Positions 1 to 8,090 of a stretch of 10,483 nucleotides of DNA are shown one piece after another; positions within the stretch are counted from its first letter, which is position 1; each line of letters opens with the position of its first letter. A model generated the notes under the pieces. The model made no database searches, was not told the origin of the DNA, and worked only from the letters and a program-made list of their open reading frames with translations. This DNA comes from CAYOFK01 sp964403185 (GTDB taxonomy: Bacteria > Bacteroidota > Bacteroidia > Bacteroidales > VadinHA17). The stretch is taken from the NCBI GenBank assembly GCA_964403185.1, contig CAYOFK010000112.1:1-10483 (forward strand), written 5' to 3'. The translations under genes and the position numbers were made by a program.

Positions 1-173
1 ATGGTTGCTAGAGGTTCTCAGAGCCTAATCTCTCCCCTCTTCTTAATAAATCAAACACTCTTATCAGGAAAGAATATTTGAATTGATCTGACAAAAATAA
101 AACTTTAATTATTATTTCCAAAAAATTGTTTTCACTGAAAACCCGAAAAAGAGAACTAAATCAAGTAAAGCCT

Positions 174-216
174 ATGTAGATCGACTTTGAAAGTCGATTG
201 GGTTTGCGAGAAACCC
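174..216. repeat. Double-hairpin dispersed repeat, left copy
   Basis: Two adjacent hairpins are visible. The first is a perfect palindrome at 180-198 (ATCGACTTT, central G, AAAGTCGAT). The second has a 6-bp stem, GGGTTT at 200-205 with AAACCC at 211-216, and a 5-base loop. Bases 174-199 match 10074-10099 at all but two positions, so this is one of two copies of a repeat family in the window. In this copy the second hairpin differs in sequence, and the closing CTACA arm seen in the right copy is missing. It is probably a REP-like or MITE-like element. It sits about 85 bp upstream of cysS. Confidence 0.75.
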
Positions 217-262
217 TCAAATCTTCAAGGTTTCACAAATGGACCAGTTGAATAATAATTCG

Positions 263-270
263 TAATTTTG
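263..270 (+). promoter_or_regulatory. Bacteroidota-type -7 promoter box for cysS
   Basis: The sequence TAATTTTG fits the TAnnTTTG -7 consensus of the primary Bacteroidota sigma factor exactly. It lies 29 bases before the cysS start codon, which would give a leader of roughly 20-25 bases. No convincing TTTG -33 box was found at the usual spacing. There is also no Shine-Dalgarno sequence before the ATG, as is common in this phylum. Confidence 0.5.
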
Positions 271-299
271 AGTGGTAATCATTCCTGCTTTCATAAAAT

Positions 300-1766
300 A
301 TGGAAAAAAAGATTTTTATTTACGATTCCCTGCGAAGAAAGAAGGTCCCGTTTGAACCTCTGCAGTCCCCTTTTGTTGGAATGTATGTTTGTGGCCCTAC
401 CGTTTACGGTGAACCACACCTGGGCCATGCCCGCATGGGAATTACTTTCGACCTGGTTTTCCGGTATCTCAAACACCTGGGATACAAAGTCAGGTATGTC
501 AGGAACATAACCGATGTTGGTCATCTTGAAAACGATGCCGATGACGGCGAGGACAAGATCGGGAAAAAAGCCAGGCTGGATCAGCTCGAACCCATGGAGG
601 TGGTGCAACATTATACTAAAAGTTACCATCATGCAATGATGCGCCTGAATCTCCTGGATCCCAGTATTGAGCCACTGGCTTCAGGTCATATTATTGAACA
701 ACAGGAATTTATTGAAAAGATCATCCGTGCCGGGCTGGCCTATGAAGTGAATGGATCGGTGTATTTTGATGTTAAGAAATACAATGAAAATTATCAGTAT
801 GGGATACTTTCGGGAAGAAATGTCGAAGATCTGCAAAGCAGCAGCAGGGAGTTGGAGGGTCAGCAGGAAAAAAAGAATTCTTATGATTTTGCACTCTGGA
901 AGAAAGCAACTCCCGAACACCTCATGAAATGGCCTTCACCCTGGGGCCAGGGATTCCCGGGATGGCATCTTGAATGCTCCACTATGAGTACCAAATACCT
1001 GGGCGACCGGTTTGATATCCATGGAGGTGGACTGGACCTGCTATTCCCTCATCATGAATGTGAAATAGCACAATCCACGGCCGTGCATGGAGAAAGTTCT
1101 GTGCGCTATTGGATGCATAACAATATGGTTACTTTGAACGGACAAAAAATGGGACGGTCACTGGGCAATGCAGTCACCCTGGAAGAGTTCTTTACAGGGA
1201 CACACCATCTGCTTGAACAGGCGTATCATCCCATGACCATCCGTTTTTTTATGTTTCAGGCTCATTATCGCGGACCCCTGGATTTTACCAACGCAGCCCT
1301 GATGGCCGCAGAAAAGGCTTTGGAACGGCTGTTTCGTGGTATGGAAACCCTGGAAAAGATCCGGCCCTCATCTAAGTCAGATTATAATATTAAGTCTTTT
1401 GAGTCAAAATGTTACCAGGCATTAAATGACGATTTCGATACCCCTGTCCTGATCTCACATTTATTTAACGAACTAAAGCATATCTATACCCTTGCTGAAG
1501 GGAAAGCAAGCATTATTTCACAAGACCTGGACAAACTTCAAAATCTTTATAAGAACTTTGTAGAAGAAATTCTGGGACTTAAAAAAGAACATTCCGGAAA
1601 TAGATCTGAATTAACTAACGATTTAATTGAAACCATTCTTCAAATACGTCAAGAAGTAAAAGGAAAGAAGGACTTTGCCACCTCCGACCGTATCCGTAAA
1701 GCCCTTACAAAGCTGGGGATTGAAACCAAAGATCTGAAGGAAGGTTTCGACTGGGAAATAAAATGA
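300..1766 (+). CDS. cysS: Cysteine--tRNA ligase (cysteinyl-tRNA synthetase)
   Basis: This cytoplasmic class I aminoacyl-tRNA synthetase joins cysteine to tRNA-Cys using ATP. The 488-residue length is normal for the family. The HIGH-type motif is PHLGHAR at residues 39-45. The zinc ligands line up with the known set: Cys31 in MYVCGPTVYG, Cys226 in WHLECS, and His251 and Glu255 in HHECE. The KMSKS loop reads KMGRS at 283-287. Many Bacteroidota enzymes have KMGKS here, so the Arg in place of the second Lys is a mild oddity. The helical anticodon-binding region follows from about residue 335 to the end, and the ending is intact. The ATG at 300 was chosen because it begins the conserved N-terminus (KIFIYDSLRRKKVPFEP) and lies just behind a TAnnTTTG box. 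The gene stands alone and converges on the secreted-protein gene 85 bp downstream. Identification is very secure. Confidence 0.98.
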   Translation: MEKKIFIYDSLRRKKVPFEPLQSPFVGMYVCGPTVYGEPHLGHARMGITFDLVFRYLKHLGYKVRYVRNITDVGHLENDADDGEDKIGKKARLDQLEPMEVVQHYTKSYHHAMMRLNLLDPSIEPLASGHIIEQQEFIEKIIRAGLAYEVNGSVYFDVKKYNENYQYGILSGRNVEDLQSSSRELEGQQEKKNSYDFALWKKATPEHLMKWPSPWGQGFPGWHLECSTMSTKYLGDRFDIHGGGLDLLFPHHECEIAQSTAVHGESSVRYWMHNNMVTLNGQKMGRSLGNAVTLEEFFTGTHHLLEQAYHPMTIRFFMFQAHYRGPLDFTNAALMAAEKALERLFRGMETLEKIRPSSKSDYNIKSFESKCYQALNDDFDTPVLISHLFNELKHIYTLAEGKASIISQDLDKLQNLYKNFVEEILGLKKEHSGNRSELTNDLIETILQIRQEVKGKKDFATSDRIRKALTKLGIETKDLKEGFDWEIK

Positions 1767-1815
1767 ACTACTGAGTATATATTGGTTATTAACAAGGGAT
1801 TGCCAGGAGTGTAGA

Positions 1816-1833
1816 TGGCTTGGCTGAAAGCCA
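1816..1833. terminator. Small hairpin between convergent genes, possible terminator
   Basis: TGGCTT (1816-1821) pairs with AAGCCA (1828-1833) across a 6-base loop. It lies in the 85-bp gap between the ends of cysS and the opposite-strand secreted-protein gene, where a shared terminator would be expected. There is no strong T tract on either side; the nearest is ATTTT at about 1844-1848, on the cysS strand. Its role as a terminator is inferred mainly from position. Confidence 0.3.
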
Positions 1834-1851
1834 CAATCAGTAAATTTTCCA

Positions 1852-3177
1852 CTATTCCTGTATGGCCGATTTACTGTAAAGGCTGCCGTTAAACCAATAT
1901 TCATTATAATAGGTCTGGCCATTTTCAGAGTGCACTTTATAATCAAAAACAAGTTCCTCCCCATTGGCCAGACGGACAATGATCCGGCCTGCATCCCTGT
2001 TCCCTCTGATTGTCCATTTTCCCCGGTCATCACTCTGCGAATAGGCCCCCCAATTCCCTGTAATATCTCCAACATCATTGGCAAAATTACCTGCATAAGA
2101 GGACTCGTATTGCTCAGAATAGATTCCGTTAGGATACAGGTACATCCAGGTGGTGGTGTTTGTTGTGAATGAAGTCCATTTTCCTGAGAATTGTTGCATC
2201 AGACCAGATACATCCACTTTTGCATAGTACATGTTTTGTTCAATGGTTTTTGCAGCGGCAATAATTCCTTTCCCAAGCTGGTCAGGAGTGCTGACAGCAA
2301 TTATGAATGCACCGCCTCCATACGGTGAGAGCGTCCCGATACCTTTTGCCCGAACCTGTGAACCATCCCATGTGCCGGAATAATCTCCAATGATACTATT
2401 GCCTGAAAGTTGGTTTAATGCTCCTGAAAGCATGAGGTAAACTCCCTCCTCCTGAATGCCCTTTCTCATTTCTGTCTCAAGTTCTTGTTGCATTTTTGCA
2501 TTATGAGGCATTACAACAATGAGACCCGGGATGGTATTATGTCCAAGCAGCATCACCCCCTCAGCCTGTTGGTGGGTCCATCCTTCCGGAGGGCTGAAGG
2601 TAAATCCCCAGGATTTATCACCAATCTGATTTCCCGAAGGACGGGGACGCCCTTCCGCGGGACTTGTGGCAACAACCGGGTTTGAGGTGTTGGGATTGCC
2701 GGGATTCTGAAAGTTCTGGTTCTGCTGGTTAAAAGGCTGGGCTGCAACCGGCGGAGGCATTGCCTGGTTGCCTGTTACGGAAGATTGTTTGGTGAAGGCC
2801 AGATACCGGGCATTATCATAATCAGGCATGTTTTGAGCATCCGGTTCGATAAGTGACAGGGTCAGATCCCTGCCTGCAAGAAAGGCTTCAAAATAAACCG
2901 AACCTTGCTGACTGCTACACACTCCGGCAGCAGCGCCTTCTGTTATGGTTCCTTCCAGCTTAAAACCGGCGCCCGTTGAGCTGGATAAGGTTCCTGTCAG
3001 GATGCCCTGCGATTCTTTAAAAATAAGGGTCAGTGTGGTTCCCCCGGCAGTCATGGTATAGGTTCCGGTGTAGTCCTCCTGCTGTAAGGCAAAAGAAATT
3101 TGAGGGCCGGGAATGCAATACATCATTCCTGTCAGGAGCAGGACCCTGCCCAGACGGATACATGTGCTTTTCATCAT
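1852..3177 (-). CDS. Secreted three-part beta-rich protein of unknown function
   Basis: I do not recognise a named family. From the ATG at 3177 the product has 441 residues; a second ATG follows at once at 3174. The first 30 residues look like a Sec signal peptide: a basic start, LGRVLLLTGMM, then ISFA before LQQEDYTG. No lipobox is present. Residues 35-130 alternate polar and hydrophobic residues like a small beta-barrel (YTGTYTM, TLTLIF, GILTGTL). Residues 131-184 are a Pro/Gln/Asn-rich linker. Residues 185-315 open with WGFTFSPPEGW, which resembles the start of PsbP/Mog1/DcrB-like domains; this is a guess. The C-terminal part (325-441) is rich in Tyr, Trp and Gly (WMYLYPNGIYSEQYESSY, GKWTIRGNRDAGRI, YNEYWFNG) and looks like a lipocalin-like sheet. 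The frame stays open up to 3285, but that extension runs through an inverted repeat and would bury the signal peptide, so 3177 is preferred. It probably acts in the periplasm or outside the cell. The stop is TAG. Confidence 0.85.
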   Translation of the reverse strand: MMKSTCIRLGRVLLLTGMMYCIPGPQISFALQQEDYTGTYTMTAGGTTLTLIFKESQGILTGTLSSSTGAGFKLEGTITEGAAAGVCSSQQGSVYFEAFLAGRDLTLSLIEPDAQNMPDYDNARYLAFTKQSSVTGNQAMPPPVAAQPFNQQNQNFQNPGNPNTSNPVVATSPAEGRPRPSGNQIGDKSWGFTFSPPEGWTHQQAEGVMLLGHNTIPGLIVVMPHNAKMQQELETEMRKGIQEEGVYLMLSGALNQLSGNSIIGDYSGTWDGSQVRAKGIGTLSPYGGGAFIIAVSTPDQLGKGIIAAAKTIEQNMYYAKVDVSGLMQQFSGKWTSFTTNTTTWMYLYPNGIYSEQYESSYAGNFANDVGDITGNWGAYSQSDDRGKWTIRGNRDAGRIIVRLANGEELVFDYKVHSENGQTYYNEYWFNGSLYSKSAIQE

Positions 3178-3257
3178 TGTTGTTTTAATTTTAATGACAA
3201 TTTCGTTCCGTAAGTTACAAAAAACAGCCTGAGGCTTTATGCAGAGAACCTGTCTTA

Positions 3258-3335
3258 TTAGTGAATTCGTCTTGGATTGGTGCATTCGTGGCCTGGGTCA
3301 AGAAGCCACCAATGAACGAATAAATTAATCACTAA
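3258..3335. repeat. Imperfect inverted repeat, MITE-like or REP-like
   Basis: Two imperfect arms of about 35 and 31 bases face each other across a 12-base spacer. The outer ends are TTAGTGA (3258-3264) and TCACTAA (3329-3335). The inner ends are GTGGC (3288-3292) and GCCAC (3305-3309). Between them both arms carry ATTCGT-like and TTGGTG-like blocks in altered order or spacing. Similar ATTCGTGGC-containing repeats are, from memory, common between genes in Bacteroidota. It occupies the gap upstream of the secreted-protein gene and downstream of the sensor gene. Confidence 0.6.
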
Positions 3336-3342
3336 AGAACCA

Positions 3343-3373
3343 GCTGTCACTCAGCTTATTATAAGTGGACAGC
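3343..3373 (-). terminator. Possible terminator of the sensor-phosphatase gene
   Basis: GCTGT (3343-3347) pairs with ACAGC (3369-3373), and CACT (3348-3351) pairs with AGTG (3364-3367). This leaves one bulged G and a 12-base loop. The hairpin begins 8 bases past the TGA stop of the minus-strand sensor gene. In that transcript it is followed by TGGTTCTTTAG, a poor U tract, so efficient intrinsic termination is uncertain. Confidence 0.4.
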
Positions 3374-3380
3374 AATGATT

Positions 3381-6300
3381 TCAGATTTTAAATCCGAATA
3401 TAACCATATCGTCTATTTGCTCCATGTTCCCTTTCCATTCCTCAAAGCTTATATCCAGGATCTTTTTTTGCTCTTCCATAGGTTTGGTATGGATATTCAA
3501 AAGAAGGTCCTTAAACGGTTTATACTTAAATTTCCTGCCTTCCGGGCCCCCGAATTGATCCGCAAATCCATCTGAGAACATATAAAACACATCTCCCTTT
3601 TGAAGTTTTACCGTATGTTTCCTGAAGGGTGGCATTTTCACGTGAATGGCTACCGGCATTTTATCCCCCCTGATATGCTCAAGCATTCCTTTTCTAATAT
3701 AATAAAGCGGGTTGTTTGCTCCGGCAAATTCAAGTGTTTTGTCTTTTTTATTGATGACACACAGGGCCATATCCATACCGTCCTTTGCTCCCTCAACACC
3801 ATCTTTTTGTTGTAATGCTTCAATAATGTGTCTTCTGAGTTGATTCAAAATCTCATGGGCCTCATGTACCTTGTTTTTATTCACAATCTCATTAAGGAAA
3901 GAAATGCCCAGCATGCTCATAAATGCACCCGGAACACCATGCCCTGTACAGTCAGCCGCCACCAGGATCAGATAATCATCCAGTTCGGTGGTCCAGTAAA
4001 AATCACCACTGACAATATCCCTTGGTTTAAACAGCACAAAATAATCCGATAAATGGTCCTTAACCTTTGCTGCCGCAGGCAACAATGACCTCTGGATGCG
4101 CTCGGCATAGTGTATGCTGTCTGTTATTTCCTTTTTTTGCATCGCGATTTGATCCCGTTGGTTTTCTGCCAGATCCCGTTGAGCCTGGATTTCCTTGTTG
4201 GCATTTTCAAGATCAATGGTGCGCTCACGAACCTGGGCTTCCAGTATCTTCTTTTGCCGTTGAATTTGCCTCAGCCTCATCTTATACAACATATTTACCA
4301 GGAAGACAATAACCAGCAAAGCCGCCATCCTGAACCACCAGGTCTCCCAGAATGGTTTTCTGATTTCAAACCGGTAACTTTGTGAATAGCTCCAGACATT
4401 ATCTTTACCCCTGGCCCTGTATACAAACTCATACTTTCCCGGAGGATTATTTGTGTAGTAGGCTCTGTATTCATTTCCCCGGTTAATGAAATTATAATCA
4501 TCTCTGAGACCTCTCAGATAAAACTCATATTCAATAGACCGCTCATCCGAAAAGAACAAGCCGGAAAGTTCAAATATGAAATTGTTTTCGTTGTATTTGA
4601 ATTTTTGTCCGGGGTATATTTCAATTTCCTCCCCGTTAAGCAGAATTTTTTCAAGATAACAACGTGGCGAATATTCCTCTTCCTTTTGTGCCTTAATGTT
4701 AAAACTCGAAATGCCATGATACGTTCCCACCCATAATAATCCGTTTTCATCAAGGAACAGTCCGTTACTTGTAATTTCGTCACCTGAAAGTCCCTCTTTG
4801 GAATTGATTTGAAATTCTGCTTTACGCGTTTCTTTATTAAAATAGATCAATCCAAAATTGGTGCCCATCCAAAAATGGTTCCTGCTTTTTGCAGGAATGA
4901 TGGTTTTAATAACCATATGAGCCCCCGGGAAAGGAATGGTAAACACCGCTCCGTCCTCATAAAAGGAAAGGCCGCTTTCCGTCCCCATCCATAATAGATT
5001 TTCAATGACACAGAGGGACCACACCGACCGTTCTGATTCCAAAAACGGCACAAATTCATTGCCATTGAAAGACACCAATCCGATACTGCCTCCGGCAATG
5101 ATCTGACCCTGATATTCTGTCATTTGATAGATGCTGGCTGTTTCCTTCTGCTGGTAAATCTCAGGTTTATCGCTGAATTTTTTGAAATGATATACCACCC
5201 CCTTTTTTCCGGTAAGTATAAATATACCCCCAGTGGAGGAGATGTAAACATTTTCAATACCATCAAGGATCTGAGACCGGTTTTGACGCAGTAAACTCAA
5301 ATTTCTGACATTGAATTCAAACAACCCTTCTGTTGTGGCCAGAAGAATATTGCGATTTGGCAAGATGCTGATAATGGTTTTAGATGCACCTGCCGGCAGG
5401 TGGGAGGAGAAATTCACCAGATCCGACTTAAAGTAAAAAACACCATCATTGGTCCCGATCCATATCCTGCCGTTCACATCCTGATTGATTGAGTAAATGT
5501 AATTATCCAAAATCTCAGGATAAAAGTTTCTCAGGTTCTTATTGTTAATGATGCGCTGTAAACCTCCTGAAAATCCGATCCATAGATTTTCTTCATGGTC
5601 CTCCCAGTAGGATAAAACAGTGTTATTCATCAGGTCGGTACCACTTTCATAAGCCCGCGCCTCCTGATCCATGGAAACCACCTGGTACAGGTGTGAGTCG
5701 TTCATGAACCAGATGGAACCCGACCTGCTTTGACTGATCCTCTTAATGATTGAATAAGGGATCTTAAACCGGTCGTTCAGCGGAGTCCCCTTATACCTTC
5801 TTTTTAACTGGGTTGTACTCACTTTATAAAGCCCGTCTGAAGTGGAAAACCATACCTGGTTGGTGGCATCAATAAAGATTGTGTAGCAATGATCAGGCAG
5901 TAATTTTTCAGGTTTTTCGTTTCCGGGCTGGAAAAAAACTCCTTCATTAGTGGCAAAAAACTTCTCAAAACCTGTTGAATCCTGGGCTATGGCATTCACA
6001 TTTCCGGGAAGCTGGGGGACTTCATTGCTGATGATCCGTTCTCTCCCGCTCTGATCAAGCATATAAATACCCTCATTGCTCAGGAACCATTTATTATCCT
6101 GTTTATCAATAAAAATGGCATTAAATGCAATATTTGTAAACAGTTTTTTAATGATGCTGTCGTTTCTGAATACGGAGATCCCTTTGGCTGTGGCAAAATA
6201 AATGTCCCCGGCCCGGTCTTCCTTAATATCGGATATCGAATTATCACTCAGCCCATTGAAAAAATTGAAAACCTCCATATCGCGCCCGTTGTAACGGGCC

Positions 6301-7994
6301 ACTCCGGAGTTGGTGCCAAACCACATATACCCGCGATGGTCCTGAATAATGGATGATATATCTTCCTGCGGAAGGCCGTCTTCAGATCCATAAAGAATAT
6401 AAGGCAGGTACCCGGTTTGAAATTTTTCATAATAATTCTGAATGAATTCCTTCGGACTTAAAAATGATTTACCCTCCAGAACTTTATTGAGTGCATTTAA
6501 CAAACCCTTATCTTCCGATTCGGAAATAAACTGCTCAATAATGGCTTTCAGTTCGGGCTGGTCTTTTCTCACCGCCCAGCACAGGTCAATGCTTCCCAAA
6601 GAAATTTTCTGGTCGAGCTGCGGATAAAGGAACCCGTTCAGGATGATGGTATAATCGGCCCTGCCCTCCACCACTGCATCAATAAATTCATTGACCTTTC
6701 CATAGATCAGACTGTCGATGCCATTTTTTAACAGCACCTCTTCATAGATGGTCCCTACACCGGTGATGCCAATATATTTCTTAAGGTCTTCAATGGAGTT
6801 GATCTCTGTATCTTCACGGGCCAGAACGGAATATTGTGTGGGGTAAACAGGGATGAGTTCCACTTTATCCTGGCGCCACTGCAAAGGGGAGATCAGGTCT
6901 GTTGCCACATCAAAATAGTGAAAAATCTCAGGTGTATAGACGCTGTCCTTGCGGATGGTCTTTTGACTGTCTTCCCAGTAAGCCGCAAAGGCCGGAACAA
7001 CAACATATTCCATTTTAACACCCAGGTAATCGGCAAATTCTTCAGCCAGCGCATTCATGAATTGCTTGTCGCCCGATTTCTTATATACAAAATCCCGCTC
7101 ACGGAGTGATACAACAATTTTTTTATCCGCAATTATTTCGGGAAGGTCCCTGTGAATGAGTTCAAGGGGAGTATGGGGGTCAATTTGTCCGACAAACTCA
7201 GAATATTTTTCTCCAAACCGTTCCTCAAAGATCCGGTCCAGAGTTCCGTCATTTTCAATTGTTCTGAAAAAGTTTTCAACTTCCTCCTTCAGTGGATTGC
7301 CTTTTTCAATGGCCCAGGCTGATTTGTTGATCGGGTTGATGGGTATGACCCATTTGAATTTTCTGTCATTGTCCTTTATAAATGTGAGAGCTTCATCAGC
7401 ATCCACAACGATGCCGTCAATGTCTCCGTTCAGCAACATTTCTTTGGCGGCATCAGAAGTAGGTGTTTTTATGATGATCACCTCCCCCTCTATTTTTTCA
7501 TTGATCAGCTCAAGGTGTGTGACATAACTGGTGCCGTTCATCACAGCGATCCTTTTTCCACTCAGTTTATCGAGGTCATTAATGGATTTATCCTCTGCCG
7601 GAACAACCAGTAATTCTGCAGAGATCAGTGTTTCAGCAAAATCAAACAGCTTTTTCCGCCACTCCACAATGGTGAAAGTGCTGCAAATAATATCTGCTTT
7701 TCTCAGAGCATCCGGTGTGTAACGATGATCCGGATTGGTCTCAAGGTCTTCAGGTGTTACTCCGTTGTTGCTGAATACTTCATCCCAACTGATGATGACT
7801 TCCTCCACTTCCAGATTCAGGAATCTGGCAAATTCATACGCCAGGGGATAATTAATGGTTAGCTTATCGGCCGGATCAAAAGCAATCAGCAACTTTCCGC
7901 TTTTTTTTATTTCATCCAGAGAGTCCGGATAGACCTCTGATGCCATCAGGCAAAAAACAAAAACAAGGATTAGTGCAGACCGGATCGCTTTCAT
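3381..7994 (-). CDS. Membrane sensor: tandem SBP domains, double beta-propeller, Y_Y_Y, SpoIIE-type PP2C phosphatase
   Basis: This 1537-residue protein should sense periplasmic signals and control a cytoplasmic Ser/Thr phosphatase. Residues 1-24 form a signal peptide. Residues 28-265 and 288-510 are two SBP_bac_3 (type 3 periplasmic solute-binding) domains. Both keep a candidate ligand-binding Arg: Arg113 in EWRKKLFDFAE and Arg374 in QWRQDKVEL. From GSEDGLPQEDISSIIQDHRG (536-555) to about 1100 there are fourteen Reg_prop blades of the W-x-GT-x-x-G type, enough for two seven-bladed propellers. A Y_Y_Y domain follows at 1137-1212, then one membrane helix at about 1217-1237 and a coiled coil at 1240-1300. 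The SpoIIE/PP2C domain is at 1315-1537. Likely metal ligands are Asp1331 (SGDFYW), Asp1348 (ADCTGHG), Asp1475 (FSDGFAD) and Asp1528/1529. The ATG at 7994 begins the signal peptide. No promoter box was found upstream. It diverges from ispG across 96 bp. SpoIIE phosphatases usually act on STAS-type anti-anti-sigma factors, but none is encoded here. The domain calls are secure; ligand and target are unknown. Confidence 0.93.
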   Translation of the reverse strand: MKAIRSALILVFVFCLMASEVYPDSLDEIKKSGKLLIAFDPADKLTINYPLAYEFARFLNLEVEEVIISWDEVFSNNGVTPEDLETNPDHRYTPDALRKADIICSTFTIVEWRKKLFDFAETLISAELLVVPAEDKSINDLDKLSGKRIAVMNGTSYVTHLELINEKIEGEVIIIKTPTSDAAKEMLLNGDIDGIVVDADEALTFIKDNDRKFKWVIPINPINKSAWAIEKGNPLKEEVENFFRTIENDGTLDRIFEERFGEKYSEFVGQIDPHTPLELIHRDLPEIIADKKIVVSLRERDFVYKKSGDKQFMNALAEEFADYLGVKMEYVVVPAFAAYWEDSQKTIRKDSVYTPEIFHYFDVATDLISPLQWRQDKVELIPVYPTQYSVLAREDTEINSIEDLKKYIGITGVGTIYEEVLLKNGIDSLIYGKVNEFIDAVVEGRADYTIILNGFLYPQLDQKISLGSIDLCWAVRKDQPELKAIIEQFISESEDKGLLNALNKVLEGKSFLSPKEFIQNYYEKFQTGYLPYILYGSEDGLPQEDISSIIQDHRGYMWFGTNSGVARYNGRDMEVFNFFNGLSDNSISDIKEDRAGDIYFATAKGISVFRNDSIIKKLFTNIAFNAIFIDKQDNKWFLSNEGIYMLDQSGRERIISNEVPQLPGNVNAIAQDSTGFEKFFATNEGVFFQPGNEKPEKLLPDHCYTIFIDATNQVWFSTSDGLYKVSTTQLKRRYKGTPLNDRFKIPYSIIKRISQSRSGSIWFMNDSHLYQVVSMDQEARAYESGTDLMNNTVLSYWEDHEENLWIGFSGGLQRIINNKNLRNFYPEILDNYIYSINQDVNGRIWIGTNDGVFYFKSDLVNFSSHLPAGASKTIISILPNRNILLATTEGLFEFNVRNLSLLRQNRSQILDGIENVYISSTGGIFILTGKKGVVYHFKKFSDKPEIYQQKETASIYQMTEYQGQIIAGGSIGLVSFNGNEFVPFLESERSVWSLCVIENLLWMGTESGLSFYEDGAVFTIPFPGAHMVIKTIIPAKSRNHFWMGTNFGLIYFNKETRKAEFQINSKEGLSGDEITSNGLFLDENGLLWVGTYHGISSFNIKAQKEEEYSPRCYLEKILLNGEEIEIYPGQKFKYNENNFIFELSGLFFSDERSIEYEFYLRGLRDDYNFINRGNEYRAYYTNNPPGKYEFVYRARGKDNVWSYSQSYRFEIRKPFWETWWFRMAALLVIVFLVNMLYKMRLRQIQRQKKILEAQVRERTIDLENANKEIQAQRDLAENQRDQIAMQKKEITDSIHYAERIQRSLLPAAAKVKDHLSDYFVLFKPRDIVSGDFYWTTELDDYLILVAADCTGHGVPGAFMSMLGISFLNEIVNKNKVHEAHEILNQLRRHIIEALQQKDGVEGAKDGMDMALCVINKKDKTLEFAGANNPLYYIRKGMLEHIRGDKMPVAIHVKMPPFRKHTVKLQKGDVFYMFSDGFADQFGGPEGRKFKYKPFKDLLLNIHTKPMEEQKKILDISFEEWKGNMEQIDDMVIFGFKI

Positions 7995-8045
7995 AACAGT
8001 GTTTTTATAAAGTATTTTCAGGAACCATATCAGAAACTAATCTCT

Positions 8046-8053
8046 TATCTTTG
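8046..8053 (+). promoter_or_regulatory. Bacteroidota-type -7 promoter box for ispG
   Basis: The sequence TATCTTTG matches the TAnnTTTG -7 consensus exactly. It lies 37 bases before the chosen ispG ATG, giving a leader of about 30 bases. No clear TTTG -33 box was seen. It falls in the 96-bp divergent gap shared with the sensor gene, whose own promoter could not be recognised. Confidence 0.5.
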
Positions 8054-8090
8054 CCTGGATCCCGTAACAAATTTAACGCATTATCGATTG

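Larger units (their letters stand above)
1..299. other. Non-coding region upstream of cysS
   Basis: No supportable gene was found in these bases. The stretch is AT-rich, especially from about 50 to 170. It contains a double-hairpin repeat at 174-216 and a TAnnTTTG promoter box at 263-270, both listed separately. Short reading frames run in from the left edge: one is a 26-codon frame from base 1, and another ends in a TAA at 26-28. They are too short to tell a gene tail from chance. A 7-bp hairpin with one G-T pair (arms 10-16 and 27-33), followed by a C/T-rich run, might be the terminator of a gene off the left edge, but this is weak. Confidence 0.6.

Noticed and set aside
1..81. Short 26-codon frame beginning with ATG at base 1
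   Set aside because: It has no recognisable motif and no visible upstream context, and other frames there are equally short.
1623..2096. Minus-strand 157-codon frame over the cysS end
   Set aside because: It overlaps the well-supported ends of cysS and the secreted-protein gene in another frame and has no domain-like sequence, so it is a shadow.
3178..3285. N-terminal extension of the secreted protein starting at 3285
   Set aside because: It lies partly inside the inverted repeat and would put 36 residues before a good signal peptide. The ATG at 3177 is more plausible.
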